DNA of 64,000 bases from Vanilla planifolia (Eukaryota; Streptophyta; Magnoliopsida; Asparagales; Orchidaceae), in contig CM043874.1 in the NCBI GenBank assembly GCA_023846275.1, forward strand, positions 21,943,130 through 22,007,129, read 5' to 3'. How positions within the stretch are numbered: position 1 is the stretch's first letter; each line of letters begins with the position of its first letter. The notes beneath the pieces are model-generated. The model was given only the letters and a program-made list of their open reading frames with translations, did no database searches and was not told the origin of the DNA. The translations under genes and the position numbers were made by a program. Shown in pieces: positions 12,863 to 24,654 of the stretch.

Positions 12863-13949
12863 ATTTATTACTATTCTTTTGAGTATGATTATCATCTCCA
12901 TTTTCTAATTATCTAATTAGATTGTTTGATCTTTAGGCCTAAAACATCTATCAAGATATAGGTCTTCATAGTGATTAAAACTCATATCAGATAGTTGTTC
13001 ACCTGTAATAAAAAAGCATAAAAAATATTGACACCACATACCATCAGTTTACCTTCAAAGAAGATATATCGTCTTCATTCATAAATCCATCTATCTTTGT
13101 AATTTGATCCTCATCTCTTAGTGTGACATATTTGCTCATTAAACAATGTAGATTCCAACCAAGGGTTCTGAATCATCTCTTCATGAAGAATCACATTGGA
13201 AAGTATATTTGCATGACATTAATCCCAATTATTTCTTCAATGCTAGTTTTTCATCTACTTCTTTATGTGAATGATGATATGTGAGTAATATTTGTTTTGT
13301 TTTCAAATAAAAAGACTAGATTTTTATCATGTTGATTATATTATTATTGTAACTAAATAAAATACTATTATTATACCTACAATTATGGAATCTTCAAATA
13401 TCTAAATGCTAAAAGCAATAATCTCCACTTTTATTGATTTTGCTTGGCATGTCTGTGAAAGGATCATCTATAATTACTCTTGAATCTGTCCCTCATCTAC
13501 TAATGCATGCTCGAATAGTTCTTCTAACATGTCGAAAGGTCCTCAAGTGATAGGTTCAAGACTTGGTTCATGCTTTTGAGTTTGCAATAATAGTAACATT
13601 ATCATGCCTTACTCCATACTTAAGCATTTTTAGACTATCTTTTTGATACCAACAAACTTTTTCTCAATGGTTAGAAGGGTGGTTTTCATATTCTCTTGAA
13701 ATTTGTTGTTTCCAATTATTGCGTTATTGTGCTAATTATCTTCCTCAACCTCTCTCAAGAAGACATTTTTTTAACTTCCTGAAGTAATGCTACCTTTCAA
13801 GCAATAATCTTCTACCTTTTTCAAGAGTCCCATGAAATTTTCTCTTTATTACATGGGGCTAATCTCTAATCAATTGCTAGTGTATTTACTCAATTTTCAT
13901 CATATGCAACATCAACTAAGAAAAACTTGAAATATGCATAAGAAAAATA

Positions 13950-15990
13950 GTCTATTGGTGATAAGAAAAGTTACTTGATCGCCTTGTTGTATAGAATACC
14001 TTTGACCTTGCCTGGACAGTCTCTAACTTATACCTTTGTTCTCTTAACTCTCCATTGACTTACATAGTTAGGTATAGAGCATGATCTTAATTGAGTTGAT
14101 TATATGATGATGCAATCAACCAAGAAGTCTACAGTGCACCTAGGATTGGACAAAGATCCATGGGACATAGTTGATCTTGTACTTCTTGAGTTCAATGAAC
14201 AATTTCTACAATCAATTGACACCTTGTTTCAATGAACAATTTTGTGAAAAGGTTTGTTAATTATTAATTTGATCTTTTATGTCTAAACAAATTGTCAAAG
14301 ATGGTAAGATGTGATGATTAAGGCTAGCTTTACAAAGGATGACGTTGAGTTCTTTGATTTGTTAGGACATGATTGACACGTTATACAAGTCTTGAATGCC
14401 ACCTTCTCCTATAATCAGGATAATACTAACTGTCAGTTTTATACAAGCAAAATACTTTTGTTTCTGTTTGCTTAGGACTACTATGGATTTTATGAAATGG
14501 AGGATGTTTTTTGAGCAATTATAATGTCTAATCATTGTTAGGAGTCCAGTTTATTTGACTTTTGTTTGAGAGGGCCTTGAAAATAAAATTGAACAATTGA
14601 CAAATATGGAAAAAATATGGTTGAGGCATATGATTCAATTAGCTACTAAACCCCCATTCTTTAAAGAGGCAAGAATGGCTCGAGCTTTCATAAGGTTAGC
14701 GTTGATCCCTCATTTTGAAATCATCAATTCAAGGAACTTGCATGAAGAGGTTTCCAATGTGTACATGATCAAAGGGTTCTTGATGGTTTCCTTTAAGTTT
14801 AGAAGGATGTCATCTAAGGAAGCAATGATGTTGCATTCTATTTGACCTTGGAAAACCTTACTAATCATCCATTTATAAGTTTACACCTTCATTAGGCCAA
14901 AAGGCATATAAAATGGTAATAGAAAGTGGTGTAATCCATGATAAACAAATTATTCTTCTCGTTAGGTTCTGACATTAATATATCTAATAGTATCTTAAAA
15001 ATAAAATAAGAAAATTGAGATACTTGAAATCCAAGATAAAGTCATCCATGAAAAGGTAAGAATCCTTTAGGTAGATTGTGTTTAGATGAGTGAAGTCTTG
15101 CATTTTCAACATTATCCATTTACTTTCTTGACAAGGATGTTGTTAACTAACCATTTAGAGTACTAGAGGAGTAGAGTGAAGTTGACATATAGAATTTTCT
15201 TTGTTTTCTCTTTAAGTGTTTCATTTTTTTTTATACTAAAAATATTTCTTTTGTCAAACAGGCACAACTTTGTATTTGACATTAAGATGCTTAACAATTT
15301 CTCAATGAATAATGACCAAATCCATGAGCTTTATAAAAAACTCAGAGAGTTTGCTAATAAAGAAGTGAGGTGACTCTTATTTTCATTATGGTGCACAGAA
15401 ACAATGGCATTCTTTCCAATTTCTAAAGGATGGAAGGACAAAAATTGACAACCAAGATCAACCATAAAGCTATCTCCTTCAACCTCAGACCTTACATAAG
15501 GTTCATCTTCCCTTGCCTTTCTCTTATTGCTTTCCTTTAGTGTGTCAAGTTTGGATTAGCAAGATTATAGTTGATATCCCTGAATAGTAGCAATGCTATT
15601 ATGAGTAGGAATTTTGAAGGAGTATTGCATGATAGAGGATATGGCTTAAAACTTTTTAAGGGTGGTCAAACCAACGATATAATTATAGAAAGAGAGAGCT
15701 TTGATAACCAAGAAGGTGTTCATATGCATCAATGACCTCCTTTATCATGTTAAGGTGAAGGGTAATATAACTTATACCTTTAGATGAGCTGACTTTGAGA
15801 ATCTAACTAGTGTGCAATAGAAGGGGATGATAAGGTTTACCTTCCATCTTCATTCACTCAAATGTATGTATGAAGATGATGTGTATAGTGTTGTTAGTGT
15901 TGACAAAAATCTATCAATCCTTCAAATTTTTTACATAAGTTATGATAACCAAAGCATCATTATATGGATTGCTAAGGGATAACAAATTTG
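13950..15990 (-). pseudogene. Decayed Ty3/gypsy (Tat-like) pol relic, antisense in intron
   Basis: On the minus strand, with frameshifts and stops, the expected order of a gypsy pol appears. Protease-like PYNDALVIITYVKNL with IFVNTNN lies near 15985-15860. The protease-RT linker FLVIKALSFYNYIVGLTTL lies near 15710-15640. RT pieces near 15175-14860 include NEKNNLFIMDYTTFYY. The late-RT piece CKFLELMISK, a stop, then GINANLMKARAIL lies near 14740-14670. An RNase H-primer-like piece YFACIKLTVSIILIIGEGG lies near 14460-14400. The protease active site D(T/S)G has become NTN, so it is dead. LTRs and primer site were not identified. Family assignment (Tat rather than chromovirus) is from the linker motif. 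Confidence 0.75.
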
Positions 15991-16900
15991 AAGAGTAAAA
16001 TTCTATGATACTATAAGAAGCTATCAAAGTTTTTTTGGTAAATGGAGGCCTTCTTTAGCTAGTTATGGGAAGAATGGCACGAGAAATAACTTGTATGTCA
16101 TTGGAGATGATATAGATGATGTTATCATCCACAAATACTTTTCCAAGGTTGGACATGAATGGACTTGGGTACTTTTTGTATAAAATGAGGATGAAAACAT
16201 TTTTCATCCTCGAGAGGTGTATTTATTACATTGGGTAGTGTCATATTATTCATAAAGATAAAGAAAGTTTTCTAGCTAACAAGGCTCTCAATGAGGGTTT
16301 AAAGAGCTTAAAAATCCTCCATGTTAGAGTTGGTGGATTGGAGATAGTTGCAATAATGGTTGGGGCTATGCTTAATTTTTTTTTTTTGGGTTTATAGGGC
16401 CTTATAGTGGCCCTCCCACTTGAGGATATCTAAAAAGGGATCTAAGATGTTGGCAATCATTTCAATGGTTATCCTAATATTGTTGGGATTCTAAAATTAA
16501 AAATGTCTTTCTTTTTCTTTCTTAGAGTTGTGCAGTATTATAAGGAAAAGGATTTGATAAGATCCTTAGGATATAAGAGACATGCAAACAATCTCATAGA
16601 TGATTGATTCAACTTGATGCACTTTGGAACTAAATTGCTTAAGATATTAAAATAAGGGCTTGTTCTCATCCTAGGTGATATAATAAAGATGATAAGTGGA
16701 TTTCTTTGAGTAATGACTATTGTTAAAGCCTAAAAAGATGGCTAGGGTGAAGTCCTCGAAAGAGGTAATAAAGATTGATGTCAACTTCCAAAATCATTTG
16801 ACGATAGTCCTTTAACAAGATCAAGGTTATGCAATAATATGTTACAATTGACAACATGTGTATCATCATTGTAATGAAAAACTCTTACAACTATGTATGC
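15991..16900 (-). repeat. Probable gag-side remains of the antisense gypsy element
   Basis: This lies immediately upstream (minus sense) of the protease relic, has the same base composition, and has no recognisable domain by eye. The assignment is from position only. Confidence 0.25.
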
Positions 16901-18396
16901 AATTTCACTCCTATGAAAATTGTCCGTTGTATAGAAACTAATTTTTTAAGTAGAGAGATAAAAAATTACTAATCATATTTTCTAAATTTTATAACTCTCA
17001 CAAATCATTAATACATTATTAATATATCCTTAACAAAATTGCTCAATTGACTTCTAAATCACTTAGAGGTCTTTTGAAATCGATCAATATACCTTCTTAA
17101 TCTCTAATATCTAAAACGATGATGAAATTGTCATTAGCTACTAAAATGACCCAAACAATTTATAAAGTATTATTAGTGGAAGAATACTCTTAAAACTTCT
17201 TGAATGAGTATTGTGAACTTTACTAATATTCATAGACTCCAAAAGTTACTAAACTATTTATAAGATAAAAATTATGAAGTCATGATGACACATCTAAAAT
17301 AGTTTTCATATGCTTGATCTCTTAGTTCTATTCTAAGATTCCTCAATTGTCTTATAAGAATACTTGAAACTAGTGATAATACCTTACAATTTTTCATGAG
17401 AATCATCAATTTTGTTTGACCTTTATAATCCTCCTTGAATATCCCTTCAATTTAGTTTTTGGCACATTTACTTAGATTAAAACTATCCATGATTATTATT
17501 TCTCAAAATCCATTAATCTAAAAACAATCCCCAATACCTTTGCCAAAATAATGTGAAGTCATGAGATCTAAAATTTATAATTAAAAAGAACCAAAATGTT
17601 GAAATGCATATTTCAAAATTTCACTTGTCATTAATATCTAGAATACATTAACGAAATGATATATTTTATAGATGTATAATATTTAACAATAATGCATTGT
17701 GATGACTATCAATACAATTGATCTCATAAAATCTTGATGACTTGTATATCAAGATGTGATCAATAACATTCAAGTTACACAAGTTAACTCATTATAAAGC
17801 TTTCTTAAATAAATGAAAATGTTACTTTTCAAATGATCTTTATGTTATTATAAATGATATGTGATAAACAAAGACTTTAAAATATGATTGACTCAAAATT
17901 AGAGAATAATAAATTCTTAATATATTTATTATTAAATCATAACCATATATATCTTAACTTACAATCAAATTATAAAACTTTTGATTTTAGATTTCTCATA
18001 TTTTTAAAACAATAATTAATAATAAAATATTGTATTTTGTATCAATGTCAAAACCCTCAATCAATAACACATTCATCTTAGTATATGATTATGAAAAATC
18101 TTATTATATTATATCACATTGTTATAAAATTAAGATTTTATGTGAGAACAAACTATATAATGAATAATAAATATAAAATATATAATTAGGATTATATATT
18201 TCTTTATGTTGATACCTTTTTGAGAATTTTTATTTTCTAAAAAACTTTTAATAAAATTAATTATTTTATTTTTGTCATGCATAATTCTCCAATCTAGTTA
18301 AAATTTGGTTGCTCGAAAAGGCTTTTAGAAAATGAATTTTAATGAATTTTATAATATAGTCTGTTTGACTCATACTATAAGTTGTTATTGATGCAG

Positions 18397-19089
18397 ATCC
18401 CCGGACCCCATTTCAAAGGTGGATTAATCGAGCGTCAGAAATCACTGGGTCTCTGGGCAATGAAGCTTCCTTCTGCCGACGCCATTGTTGTTCGCAGAAC
18501 CCTTGCAGCTCTAACCGAGAACCCAAAAGGCCTTCAAGGAGTCGACGAAACCGAGGAACACAAGCACAAGAGGCAGCAATTCTGGCCAAGCATTCAGCCC
18601 GCCCATTTCGGTGTCAAGATTGGGTCCAAATCTCCCATCGGCGTTGTACGAGTCATGGTCACCGGATTCTTCATCGGCCTCCTTTCGATGTGGGCCTTTG
18701 GGAGGAGGCTTCTGCTCAGTTTCCCAGGGCTTTTCTCCCTCGGCTGGTTTCGAAAGAGAGGACCCACAGAAGAAGAAGTACACAGCGCCACGTTCAAGAT
18801 GTGGTTCGTGGGACGGGGCTACAGCGATGCGAGGCTCGCGGAGGAGGGAGCAGCGAAGCCCGATACGGAGATAGTCACCCGCGTGTCGGGCCCGGAGGTG
18901 GGGTATCTGACCACACCCATTATACTGATACAGTGCGCGGTGATTCTGTTGGGCCAGCGCCGCAACTTGCCCAACGGAGGAGTATATCCGCCGGGGATTG
19001 TCTTCGGCGCAACCAATCTCCAAGAGAGGCTTCAGGCCAATGGGGTCTGCTTCGACTTTGTCTCCAAGAGGTCCTTCCTGCGAGTGTAA
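18397..19089 (+). CDS. Saccharopine dehydrogenase-like oxidoreductase, exon 2 (residues 224-453, stop TAA)
   Basis: The second and last exon continues the frame directly after the acceptor CAG with IPGPHFKGG. It carries family-typical segments: a KRQQFWPSIQPAHFGV region, a hydrophobic stretch VMVTGFFIGLLSMWAF at about residues 307-322 that also occurs in animal SCCPDH and may dip into a membrane or lipid surface, then FKMWFVGRGYSD, and near the end PPGIVFGATNLQERL. The protein ends SFLRV with TAA at 19087-19089. There are no internal stops or frameshifts, so the gene looks intact. This exon is also GC-richer than flanking DNA. The long minus-strand frame over it (18511-19173) is its shadow. 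Confidence 0.93.
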   Translation: MPGPHFKGGLIERQKSLGLWAMKLPSADAIVVRRTLAALTENPKGLQGVDETEEHKHKRQQFWPSIQPAHFGVKIGSKSPIGVVRVMVTGFFIGLLSMWAFGRRLLLSFPGLFSLGWFRKRGPTEEEVHSATFKMWFVGRGYSDARLAEEGAAKPDTEIVTRVSGPEVGYLTTPIILIQCAVILLGQRRNLPNGGVYPPGIVFGATNLQERLQANGVCFDFVSKRSFLRV

Positions 19090-19160
19090 CTTTCCCCTCG
19101 GTTTGCTGTTCCGCGTGTTGGCATTTGGAACAAGACTCCGCAATATATTTATTTTTATTT
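19090..19160 (+). other. 3' UTR start of the saccharopine dehydrogenase-like gene
   Basis: GC remains moderate to about 19142, then drops into T-rich sequence. The poly(A) site was not determined; T-rich and AATATATTT words near 19141-19150 are only candidates. Confidence 0.4.
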
Positions 19161-21343
19161 TTTTTTTTATCATTTTGGTATTAAGTTTGTTTGATATATT
19201 ATTTTTAATTCAATTTTTCATTGATAATTTTTGAAATTACATTGTTTCAAATCATAAAGTAAAAAATAATATGAGCAAAATGAAATATAGTTCTCTTCTA
19301 AAATTTTTTTCTGTAATAAGTTAGAAATGATTTTAATTATTTTGTAATTCTAATGAAGATTTTGATTTGAAAAAAAAGGAAAGTGAAATAGCTCAAAAAT
19401 ACAATACAAGTATAGTTTTGATTTATTTACATGAATTAGATTTTCTTGATCTATACATCTGTATGAATTAAATTTGCTTAATGGATTCTTATGCTCGTAG
19501 GAATAAATTGTTTCTATGAAACTTTCATTCTTATTTAATTTGATAAACAAGTCATTAAAAGTTCATAGGAGATACTTTTTGGAAATTGTTTTGTTTATAA
19601 TAAATAATATCTATTTTGGATTAATCAACAGAAGTAATGTAGATTAAGAAGGAAGATAATTGGCCAACCCTAAAAAATGTGGAGGGGAATTAAGGTGCTC
19701 TCGTACTATTCTTAAAGAGAGTACAAATGTGGCTTAGATAAGAGAATTGTGAAGTATTTAAATAATTATTTTAAAAATTAATATATTTGATGAATTATAA
19801 TAAATATAGAATGAGTGACTTTTAGTTTAAGAGAAAAAATATAAACATTTTTAGAAGTATGTAATTTTTTTAATTTAAAATTTTTAATGAGTAACATTAG
19901 TTTTTATGATTTATTTAAATCAGTAAAATTTATGTTATTGATCAAAAAGATATATGAACTCGAATGTTGAAGAGCAGTTTATAGAAATCTAATTGTACTA
20001 ATTTCATGAAAATTCTTCCAATGTCTCATTTCTTGGTCCATTTGTTATAAAACATGAAACCAAATTATAAGAAACATAAAATAATTACAAAAGTTTTATT
20101 TCATATAGAAATCTTTGGAGTAGATTATTTTTAAATTTTCTTGAAATTTTTTTAAAATTATTTGAATAAAACTAAATTTAAGAAATACAAATAATCATAA
20201 TGTTTTCAATATCCTTAAAGCATTGTTTTGATTTTCAAAATTTTCTAAATCTAATTGATAATATATTGCTTGAAATAATGAAGAAATTATAATTGCCAAT
20301 AGTCAAATAAGTAAGAGGTAAGATGATGACTGAACAAGAGTTATCCATTAAGGTCATAGCCATTTCGAAGAGGAAAATCATCGAGTATGCAAGGAGTAGA
20401 TTAAGGGGATTACAAAAATGAGGTCATATGGTTATCATAGTGTTTTTTTAGAGAAATTAGAATAATCTATAAACAAGCCTTGAGGGGTCCTTATGAAGAA
20501 TTTGGGAGTCTTGTCTTAGTCGGGGAGTACGAAGACGAGCTATCAAAAGATTACTAAAAATATATATATAAATGCTAAATTTAGTCACCTAAGCATAAAT
20601 GTTACGAAATTGAAAGAAACAAGGGTGTACATAAATGTGAGGAATATGATGTAACTCAATTTAGAAAATAGTTTATGAGAGTGCATTAGATATTGGTAAA
20701 GATCATTAGCTTTCAAAGAAGATATAATCTAATTCAAAAAATAAGTCATAAATGTGTATATGAATACAAGAATAATGACATTTGGTGTGACCTGATTTAG
20801 AAAATTATAATAGCCCAAAATTTTAATATGTATTAGATATCATATGTTATAAAATTAAATTAATAAAATTATTAGTATATGTTGTGATATAATAAAATCA
20901 ATTTTATGAAATCTAATACCTATAAATTAAAATAATAATAAATTGATGTGATCTTAGGAAATGAGTTATGATTTCAACTATTATAAAAAATTATTATAAC
21001 ACATCATTAAAAAAACTTTTTAAAAGAAATCTAACAAAATTGAGTTTATAATTTTTAGATGTCTAAAAAGTAGTTATAAATTTGTAAATAAAATATGGTC
21101 ATATAAGTAATTTCTCAAATTCTATAAGGATGAAATTGTACAATTTGTTTAAACTCACTAAGATAAGAGATCGTATCTATCTGGTGAAGTGTTGTACAAA
21201 GCTTTTAAGCATATCATATTAGACAACAAGTAAAGTGCATTGTAAGTTGATGAGATTGAGTAGATGAAGGCATCATACAATTGTGAAGGATTAATTGTAC
21301 TTGTTCAGTCAATTTAAGTGAGTTAAGGTTAAAGGATCAGATT
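19161..21343. other. No gene seen; AT-rich intergenic DNA
   Basis: No recognisable coding or transposon domain. A loose direct similarity exists around 20610-20690 and 20755-20840 (TACATAAATGTGAGGAATATGA..TTTAGAAAAT..TTAGATAT and a diverged repeat). The rest is featureless by eye. Confidence 0.5.
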
Positions 21344-21348
21344 AACTT
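21344..21348. repeat. Target site duplication, left (AACTT)
   Basis: AACTT directly before the TG of the solo LTR, identical to 23557-23561 directly after its terminal CA. Confidence 0.85.
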
Positions 21349-21944
21349 TGTAACAGTCCTAGTTTTCTCTTATTTGTATTTTTTATATTTTTTATAGAAA
21401 GAACTCTGTGAGACGAATCCAACGATGTTTAATTTGTAATTTTCGGAGCTCTAATGAATAAATTATGAATTTTTGAAAATTTGGGATAAATTTGTAACGT
21501 AGAGGATAGATCTGTAAATTTTAAATGTCGGCTTAGTTCAAATCCGATTGGCGGAGGATATATTTGCAAATAGAAAATTTAGAGGGGGTTTTCTGCAAAA
21601 AATGCGGTTCACGATCCTTCCATTTAGTCGGTTTCGGCCGCGGCTATAAAAGCCGACTTTGCGCGTTTGAAACGCGTTTCTACGAACGCTGCGGCGAGAC
21701 ACGACGGCGAGGTACAGCGGCGAGGAAATTTTGTGAATTTCGGCACGCGATGACAACGGCCAACGAAGGTGAATTTTATTTTCTTTGTTGTTTTATAAGT
21801 TTTAGGGGAGCGGCGGTCAGTTGGCCGACGAGAGACTTAAGAATTAAAGTTCGCCGGCGAAAAACTTTGGTTTCGCCGGACGCGAGAGAGAGAGGGGCGG
21901 TGTGAACCGGTCCAGGCTTTGGATCGGGTTACGCTGAACCGGAT

Positions 21945-22180
21945 GCCGAGCGCGCGCGGTCCAACGCGCCGAGCACGCCCGGTCCAGCGCCGAGAGCGCG
22001 CAGTCCAGCGCGCTGGGAGCGGGCGGTCCAGCACCGCGAAAGGAAATTTTGGGAAAATTGCCGTTTGGAAAAGCTTTTAGAAAGCTTTTCTGCGCGGGCG
22101 GTCCAGCGCCGAGCGGGCGCGCGCGGTCCAGCGCCGCCGATCGTGTGCGCGCGGTCCAGCGGGCGGTTCAGTGCCGCGTA
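21945..22180 (+). repeat. GC-rich minisatellite (GCGCGGTCCAGCGC-type) within solo LTR
   Basis: About eight imperfect copies of CGGTCCAGCGC(CGAG) occur near 21957, 21980, 22002, 22024, 22099, 22123, 22152 and 22165. They are interrupted at 22040-22090 by AT-richer LTR sequence containing AAAGCTTTTAGAAAGCTTTT. It is the most CpG-dense stretch in the window. Confidence 0.85.
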
Positions 22181-22654
22181 AGCCCATCTTTTGGGATTAT
22201 TTTGGGGTGTGTTTGGGAAAGTTTTTAGAAAGCAATTTTTGACTAATAAGCATATTTAAATTAATTATTTGTTTATTTTACGGGCTTGTAGGACATCAAG
22301 AAGAAGCAGAAGTGAGTAAGACAGTTGGTACAACAAATTCAGGTAGATAAATTCGTAACCTGTGATATAGCACAATAGTATTTATTTATATTTCGATACA
22401 TGGTTTCTTATGGGCTACATTACAGTTTTTCTTTACATGACTTTTATCTCATGGCTTGATATATGTTTTATGGTGTTATTTTCTGATTGAACTGAAAGCA
22501 TAAAAGATGACAAAAAGGAAATTGAAACAAAAAGCATAATATGAGATAAAAAATAATTGGTTGGACATATTGATATGGTTTTGGCATATTTATCACATGT
22601 GTGACATGGTTGGAAAATAAAAATGAAAATTGGATTCCTGGAGACATTATCCTC

Positions 22655-22870
22655 ACCACTAGGCCTAGCGGATGAGATCGCAGGGTATCGATCTTCGGAT
22701 CAGATATCTGCCTAGTATGTATGTGTACCATGACCTCCGTATATATTGATGACACCAGGCCTAGCGGATGTGATCGCAGGGTATCAGTACTATACCTGCC
22801 TGGTGGCACTAGGCCTAGCGGATGAGATCGCAGGGTATCGGTCTTCGGATCAGATATCTGTCTAGTGTTA
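22655..22870 (+). repeat. Three-copy LTR repeat (CTAGGCCTAGCGGATGAGAT core)
   Basis: Copies at about 22658-22716, 22752-22801 and 22807-22866 share AGGCCTAGCGGATG.GATCGC and then AGGGTATC. Copies 1 and 3 also share TCTTCGGATCAGATATCTG; copy 2 is shorter. Spacing is about 90 then 57 bp. Confidence 0.9.
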
Positions 22871-23556
22871 TGAATTGGATGGATGCCGGCTGGAGGTCAT
22901 TTGATATGATGATTGGATCCAGAGGATGATGATTCAAAGGGAATCGGGCCCAGTAAGTATATAACATATAAAATAATGGAAATGGAAATTTGGTATACAT
23001 GTTTATCTGATTTACTTTTGATACTGCATGACATTTGATATGAAGGTATTCATATGGTTTATTTTTCACCGCTTATGAGATGGATTTTGTTTTATCATGT
23101 TTCACGGCTTGTCTTCTATATCTGGAGATTTATTTTACTTGGTTACATAATGGATTTATCTGCTGAGATATATATGTCTCATTAGTGCTTCATCACAGGT
23201 CATGTATCCACTACACCGAGAGCTGGGGATTATAATGGTACAGGAGAGGACTATACTCCTGACATGTGAGAGGGGATAGATTTTTGGTGGGAGTGGATTT
23301 GGTTTCATTTTGGTACTTTTTGGTACTTCAGTTTTGTGGTTTATTGTATATATATACAGTTTAATATACACATGTTTTCATTTCAGCTCCATGGTTTGGA
23401 TTTGGTTAAAATGTTTTAAAAATATACCAGATTGGTTAGAGGGTTAGAATTGTCTCACCGTCGGGTCCCCACCTAGGCATGGTTTGTCCTCACTCGAGAT
23501 TATTTCTTATGCAGCATCCTTAATTTACTGTAGTTGGTAAGGTGGGGTGCCTGACA

Positions 23557-23561
23557 AACTT
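23557..23561. repeat. Target site duplication, right (AACTT)
   Basis: AACTT directly after CTGACA, matching 21344-21348. Confidence 0.85.
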
Positions 23562-24654
23562 GTCAAAGCATAATACAAAAAGATTAATGACAAATCATAT
23601 TATACAATACTAAAATTATCCTTGAATTATACATTGTATGTCAATAAGTGCATAACAAAATAATCGATCATACTATACATTCATATAGAACTTAAAATAA
23701 TTAGTATTAGGTGAGAGAGACTTATCATACTAGTATAAGAGAATAATCATATTATATGATTAATAGAGGTTTAAAAGAACTGAATCAATTAAGTTTCAAG
23801 CAAGAGTTTTTTTATCATATTATATAATTGTTTAGAATCATATTTGTATAATTAGTGAAAAACTAAGCATCAGAGTTATGATCAGACAAGTTTGAAAAGT
23901 AAGTAGTATATAGATCGCATTATAATGTGCTGGAATCATTTAATACGACATGTTAAGAAGTCAAATACTAAACTAGATTTGATGTGTCTACAAAGTGAGA
24001 AACATTGACCATATTGTACAATCAAGTTTATGGTACTATACAATTAGTTGGTTAAAGAAGATTTGGATATGTTTGTTAGAAAGGAGTTGTTGATCTACTT
24101 CTATGATGTGAGAATCATACAAGTACTATGTATTGATGTCATTTATCACCTTTTTAATCATTTTTTAAAACAAAATTATCATGTGCAACAACTCTTGTAC
24201 TTATCATTACGTTTGACCCATCACTTTTTAACTTTCTAAGCTTGACATTTAAATTGAGAATTATAATCTTTTAATTTGATGACTAGGCTCATATTGTATT
24301 ATCCACAATGAATTAGGCTCCCTTACTAGATGATCATAATTTAAGAATTGATTCATCTTGGGTTATGATAACTTCCTAATTACAACAGTACATATAAGAT
24401 ACTTATATATACATGAAATATAAAATAATTCATATGTACAAATTATAATATCTACAATTCAAACTAATAAAGAAACAACATAAATGATAATGAAATATTC
24501 AATAATGAAATTTAACAAATAAGCTTATAACGACCAGAGTTTATTAATTAAATCAAATATACTATAAAAGTTTAATTATTATTTTATTAAATCAAATGAT
24601 CAACATATTATCCAATATAACTTTCAGGGCTCGATATGGGCATTGAGTTAACAA
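23562..24654. other. No gene seen; AT-rich DNA
   Basis: There are several short frames, none recognisable. Repeated phrases of the type 'catattatac', 'catattgtac' and 'catactatac' give the stretch 23580-24040 a loosely periodic look but no clean unit. Confidence 0.5.

Larger units (their letters stand above)
11991..18396 (+). other. Intron of the saccharopine dehydrogenase-like gene (6.4 kb)
   Basis: GTAAGTAG donor at 11991 and TTGATGCAG acceptor ending at 18396 join the exons in phase 0 and restore a full-length family protein. The acceptor's pyrimidine tract is weak. The intron is AT-rich and holds direct/inverted repeats (12409-12862), an antisense gypsy pol relic (13950-15990), probable gag-side remains to about 16900, and featureless AT-rich sequence at 16900-18396. 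No alternative exon was recognised. Confidence 0.9.
21349..23556 (+). mobile_element. Complete solo LTR of a Ty3/gypsy (chromovirus-like) retrotransposon
   Basis: A 2208-bp unit beginning TGTAACAGTCC and ending GGTGGGGTGCCTGACA (TG..CA ends, short inverted TGT..ACA) is bounded by a perfect 5-bp duplication AACTT. There is no second LTR, primer site or internal domain, so it is a solo LTR left by intra-element recombination. The TGTAAC start and GGGG..TGACA end are typical of plant chromovirus LTRs, which gives the plus orientation. Inside are a CpG-rich block (21640-22180) with a short GC-rich repeat and a 3-copy repeat (22655-22870). Retained CpGs and intact ends suggest a younger insertion than its neighbours. 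Family name (Tekay/Del-like) is inference. Confidence 0.88.

Noticed and set aside
14597-14845. 82-codon plus-strand frame in the intron
   Set aside because: It is the antisense shadow of the decayed reverse transcriptase on the minus strand.
18511-19173. 220-codon minus-strand frame over exon 2
   Set aside because: It is the antisense shadow of a GC-rich coding exon whose sense frame matches a known enzyme family.
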